7,030 nt of DNA. Source: Alkaliphilus sp. GTDB taxonomy: Bacteria > Bacillota > Clostridia > Peptostreptococcales > Natronincolaceae. Each line of letters opens with the position of its first letter. The first letter of the stretch is position 1. Below the pieces are notes generated by a model. It worked only from the letters and a program-made list of their open reading frames with translations. It was not told where the DNA came from and did not search any database. A program made the translations under genes and the position numbers. The DNA lies in NCBI GenBank assembly GCA_023230535.1, contig JALNXC010000057.1, positions 1 to 7,030 on the forward strand. Reading direction: 5' to 3'. This document shows, in pieces, positions 5,802-7,030 of the stretch.

Positions 5802-5886
5802 ATTGATAGGGTGCATGCGTTTTTAATAAATAATAGAATATATTGAAATAAACCATGGGATTATTCATAAAGGAGATTATTATAAT

Positions 5887-6777
5887 ATGAACTTACAGTA
5901 TTTAAACGCTTTTTATGTAACGGTACAATTAAACAGCATTTCAAAAGCTGCTAAAAAGCTGCATTTAACTCAACCGGGTTTGAGTATGCAGATACAATCT
6001 TTAGAGAAAGAATTGGAATCTACATTTTTAATCAGGAGCAATAAGGGAGTTGAATTAACGGAAGCGGGAAAGATTTTATTTGAATATGCAAATACTATTC
6101 TTTCCATGCAGAACAATATAGAACGGGACCTTCAAAATTTAAAATCCGATAAAAAAGAACTCTTAATAGGTTCATGTAAGGCCGTAGGAGAATATGCCCT
6201 GCCCTGCAGTATCTATATATATAAACAGGATTTTAAAAACGTTAATATCTACTTTGAAATAAATAATACTGCGGATATTATAAAAAACTTATTGGACCGT
6301 ACCATTAACATAGGTATCGTTCATGGCAATATAACAGCCGATAATATTAAAACCGATAAAATAACAACGGATCGCCTATTGCTCGTTACCCCGCTGCCAT
6401 TAATAAGGGATACTATTTCCTTAAATGAGTTTAAAAAACTCCCCTTGATTTTTAGGGAGGAAGGATCCGGAACACGCCAGACCATTAAAGAAGCATTGCT
6501 TCCCTTTGATATTTCAATTGAAGATTTAAATATAATATATGAATTAAATTCGATGGAGGCGATAAAGACCTCCGTGTTATCCGGAAAAGGAATTTCTTTT
6601 ATTCCGGAATTGTCTATAAAACGCGAACTGAGGGATGCTGATTTAAGGGAGATTAAAATAGAGGGATTAAACATATCCGGTGAATTCTTTATTGCACACA
6701 GGGAGGACCATGATCTTGCTTCTTATGAAAAGGAGTTTATTAATTTTATAAAATCATCCAGAAGGGGATTTTGTTAA
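5887..6777 (+). CDS. LysR family transcriptional regulator
   Basis: This 296-residue protein has the standard length of the family. Residues 1-65 are the winged helix-turn-helix (NLQYLNAFYVTVQLNSISKAA, then LTQPGLSMQIQSLEKEL and LTEAGKILFEYA), followed by a linker helix at ~65-90. Residues ~91-290 are the periplasmic-binding-protein-like effector domain (LLIGSCKAVGEYALP; IGIVHGN; FREEGSGTRQTIKEAL; GKGISFIPEL). The domain resembles CysL/CysB-type and selenium-associated LysR proteins in general form, but the ligand cannot be named. The ATG is preceded by AAAGGAG at 11 nt, a slightly long spacing. It is transcribed divergently from the selenoprotein gene, with dyads between them. LysR proteins usually control the divergent neighbour and repress themselves, so the selenoprotein is the likely target (inference). 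Confidence 0.93.
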   Translation: MNLQYLNAFYVTVQLNSISKAAKKLHLTQPGLSMQIQSLEKELESTFLIRSNKGVELTEAGKILFEYANTILSMQNNIERDLQNLKSDKKELLIGSCKAVGEYALPCSIYIYKQDFKNVNIYFEINNTADIIKNLLDRTINIGIVHGNITADNIKTDKITTDRLLLVTPLPLIRDTISLNEFKKLPLIFREEGSGTRQTIKEALLPFDISIEDLNIIYELNSMEAIKTSVLSGKGISFIPELSIKRELRDADLREIKIEGLNISGEFFIAHREDHDLASYEKEFINFIKSSRRGFC

Positions 6778-6779
6778 AA

Positions 6780-6828
6780 AAATTAGAGCAGCTATTTTAT
6801 CATTCAAATAGCTGCTTTAATTTTTTAT
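6780..6828. terminator. Strong, probably bidirectional terminator after lysR
   Basis: AGCAGCTATTT (6787-6797) and AAATAGCTGCT (6806-6816) form a perfect 11-bp stem with an 8-nt loop. A G-U pair and further A-T pairs with the flanking A and T runs extend it. The A run begins inside the lysR stop region. T-rich sequence follows on both strands, so it can also stop the converging minus-strand transcript from the right. Confidence 0.9.
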
Positions 6829-6837
6829 ATTTAATTT

Positions 6838-6925
6838 ATGGCATGGGAATGTTTGAGACTACTGAAATAGTCCTAACTTGGCATGGCATGGGAACGCTTT
6901 GATGCATATGGCACGGGGACGCTTT
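6838..6925. repeat. Three copies of an ~18-bp GC-rich repeat
   Basis: Copies of ATGGCATGGGAACGCTTT begin at 6838 (ATGGCATGGGAATGTTT), 6883 and 6908 (ATGGCACGGGGACGCTTT). The 45- and 25-bp steps are irregular. A small hairpin GACTA-N6-TAGTC (6857-6872) separates the first two. The GGCACGGGGACG core reminds me of dispersed intergenic repeats linked to REP-associated IS200-like transposases in many bacteria. No transposase is visible here, so that link is only a resemblance. Confidence 0.55.
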
Positions 6926-6939
6926 GTTTGTCGGATGGG

Positions 6940-7030
6940 TTATAACATATATCTGAACAATATCTTACTCCCGATCCACGCGCCGACAAACATGAATATA
7001 CCGAAAACCCATCCGTGTAAAGAAAGAGAA
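6940..7030 (-). CDS. C-terminal end of a membrane protein, partial
   Basis: The minus strand is open from the right edge to a TAA at 6942-6940, giving 29 residues. They contain one hydrophobic segment, GWVFGIFMFVGAWIGSKILF, followed by a short basic tail (RYML). Glycines and aromatic residues spaced through the segment are typical of a last transmembrane helix. Base composition and codon use read as genuine coding, but the length is too short to name a family. The gene converges on lysR, and the terminator at 6780-6828 could serve both. Confidence 0.6.
   Translation of the reverse strand, partial: SLSLHGWVFGIFMFVGAWIGSKILFRYML

Noticed and set aside
6321..6674. 117-residue minus-strand frame inside the LysR gene
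   Set aside because: It is antisense to a conserved effector domain, with no ribosome binding site.

Overview
The window is AT-rich, uses strong AGGAGG-type ribosome binding sites and consensus sigma-A promoters, and has short intergenic regions closed by intrinsic terminators. This fits an anaerobic low-GC Firmicute, probably a clostridial or Tissierellia-like amino-acid fermenter. An in-frame UGA followed by a bacterial SECIS-like hairpin implies a host that makes selenoproteins. No phage, plasmid, transposase or CRISPR gene is visible.

Layout, left to right. (1) Positions 1-1531, minus strand: the N-terminal ~510 codons of a long sugar-nucleotide transferase (nucleotidyltransferase, left-handed beta-helix, then a degenerate phosphosugar-mutase-like domain). 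It runs off the left edge. (2) Positions 1532-1897: its probable promoter, plus a set of hairpins ending in an orphan terminator that belongs to neither neighbouring gene. (3) Positions 1898-2827, minus strand: a radical SAM enzyme of the TYW1-like COG0731 group, with a perfect consensus promoter. (4) Positions 2941-3123: four tandem ~46-bp repeats, each with two small palindromes, directly upstream of that promoter. (5) Positions 3275-4681, minus strand: dihydrolipoyl dehydrogenase with its own promoter and terminator. (6) Positions 4873-5568, minus strand: a 231-residue exported C-GCAxxG-C-C family protein, split by a UGA that reads best as selenocysteine. (7) Positions 5569-5886: a divergent regulatory region with two dyads. 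(8) Positions 5887-6777, plus strand: a LysR-type regulator. (9) Positions 6778-6939: a bidirectional terminator and three copies of an ~18-bp GC-rich repeat. (10) Positions 6940-7030, minus strand: the last 29 codons of a membrane protein.

The most notable feature is the selenoprotein. An ordinary gene caller would split or truncate it into 90- and 88-residue pieces. The frame stays open for 140 codons after the UGA, the UGA falls where this family has its first conserved cysteine, and a perfect 6-bp hairpin with a G-rich loop begins 13 nt after it. The divergent LysR regulator and the dyads between the two genes suggest one redox- or selenium-responsive regulatory unit. That link is inference. 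The other minus-strand genes each appear to have their own promoter or terminator, so the window looks like a row of separate transcripts, not one operon.
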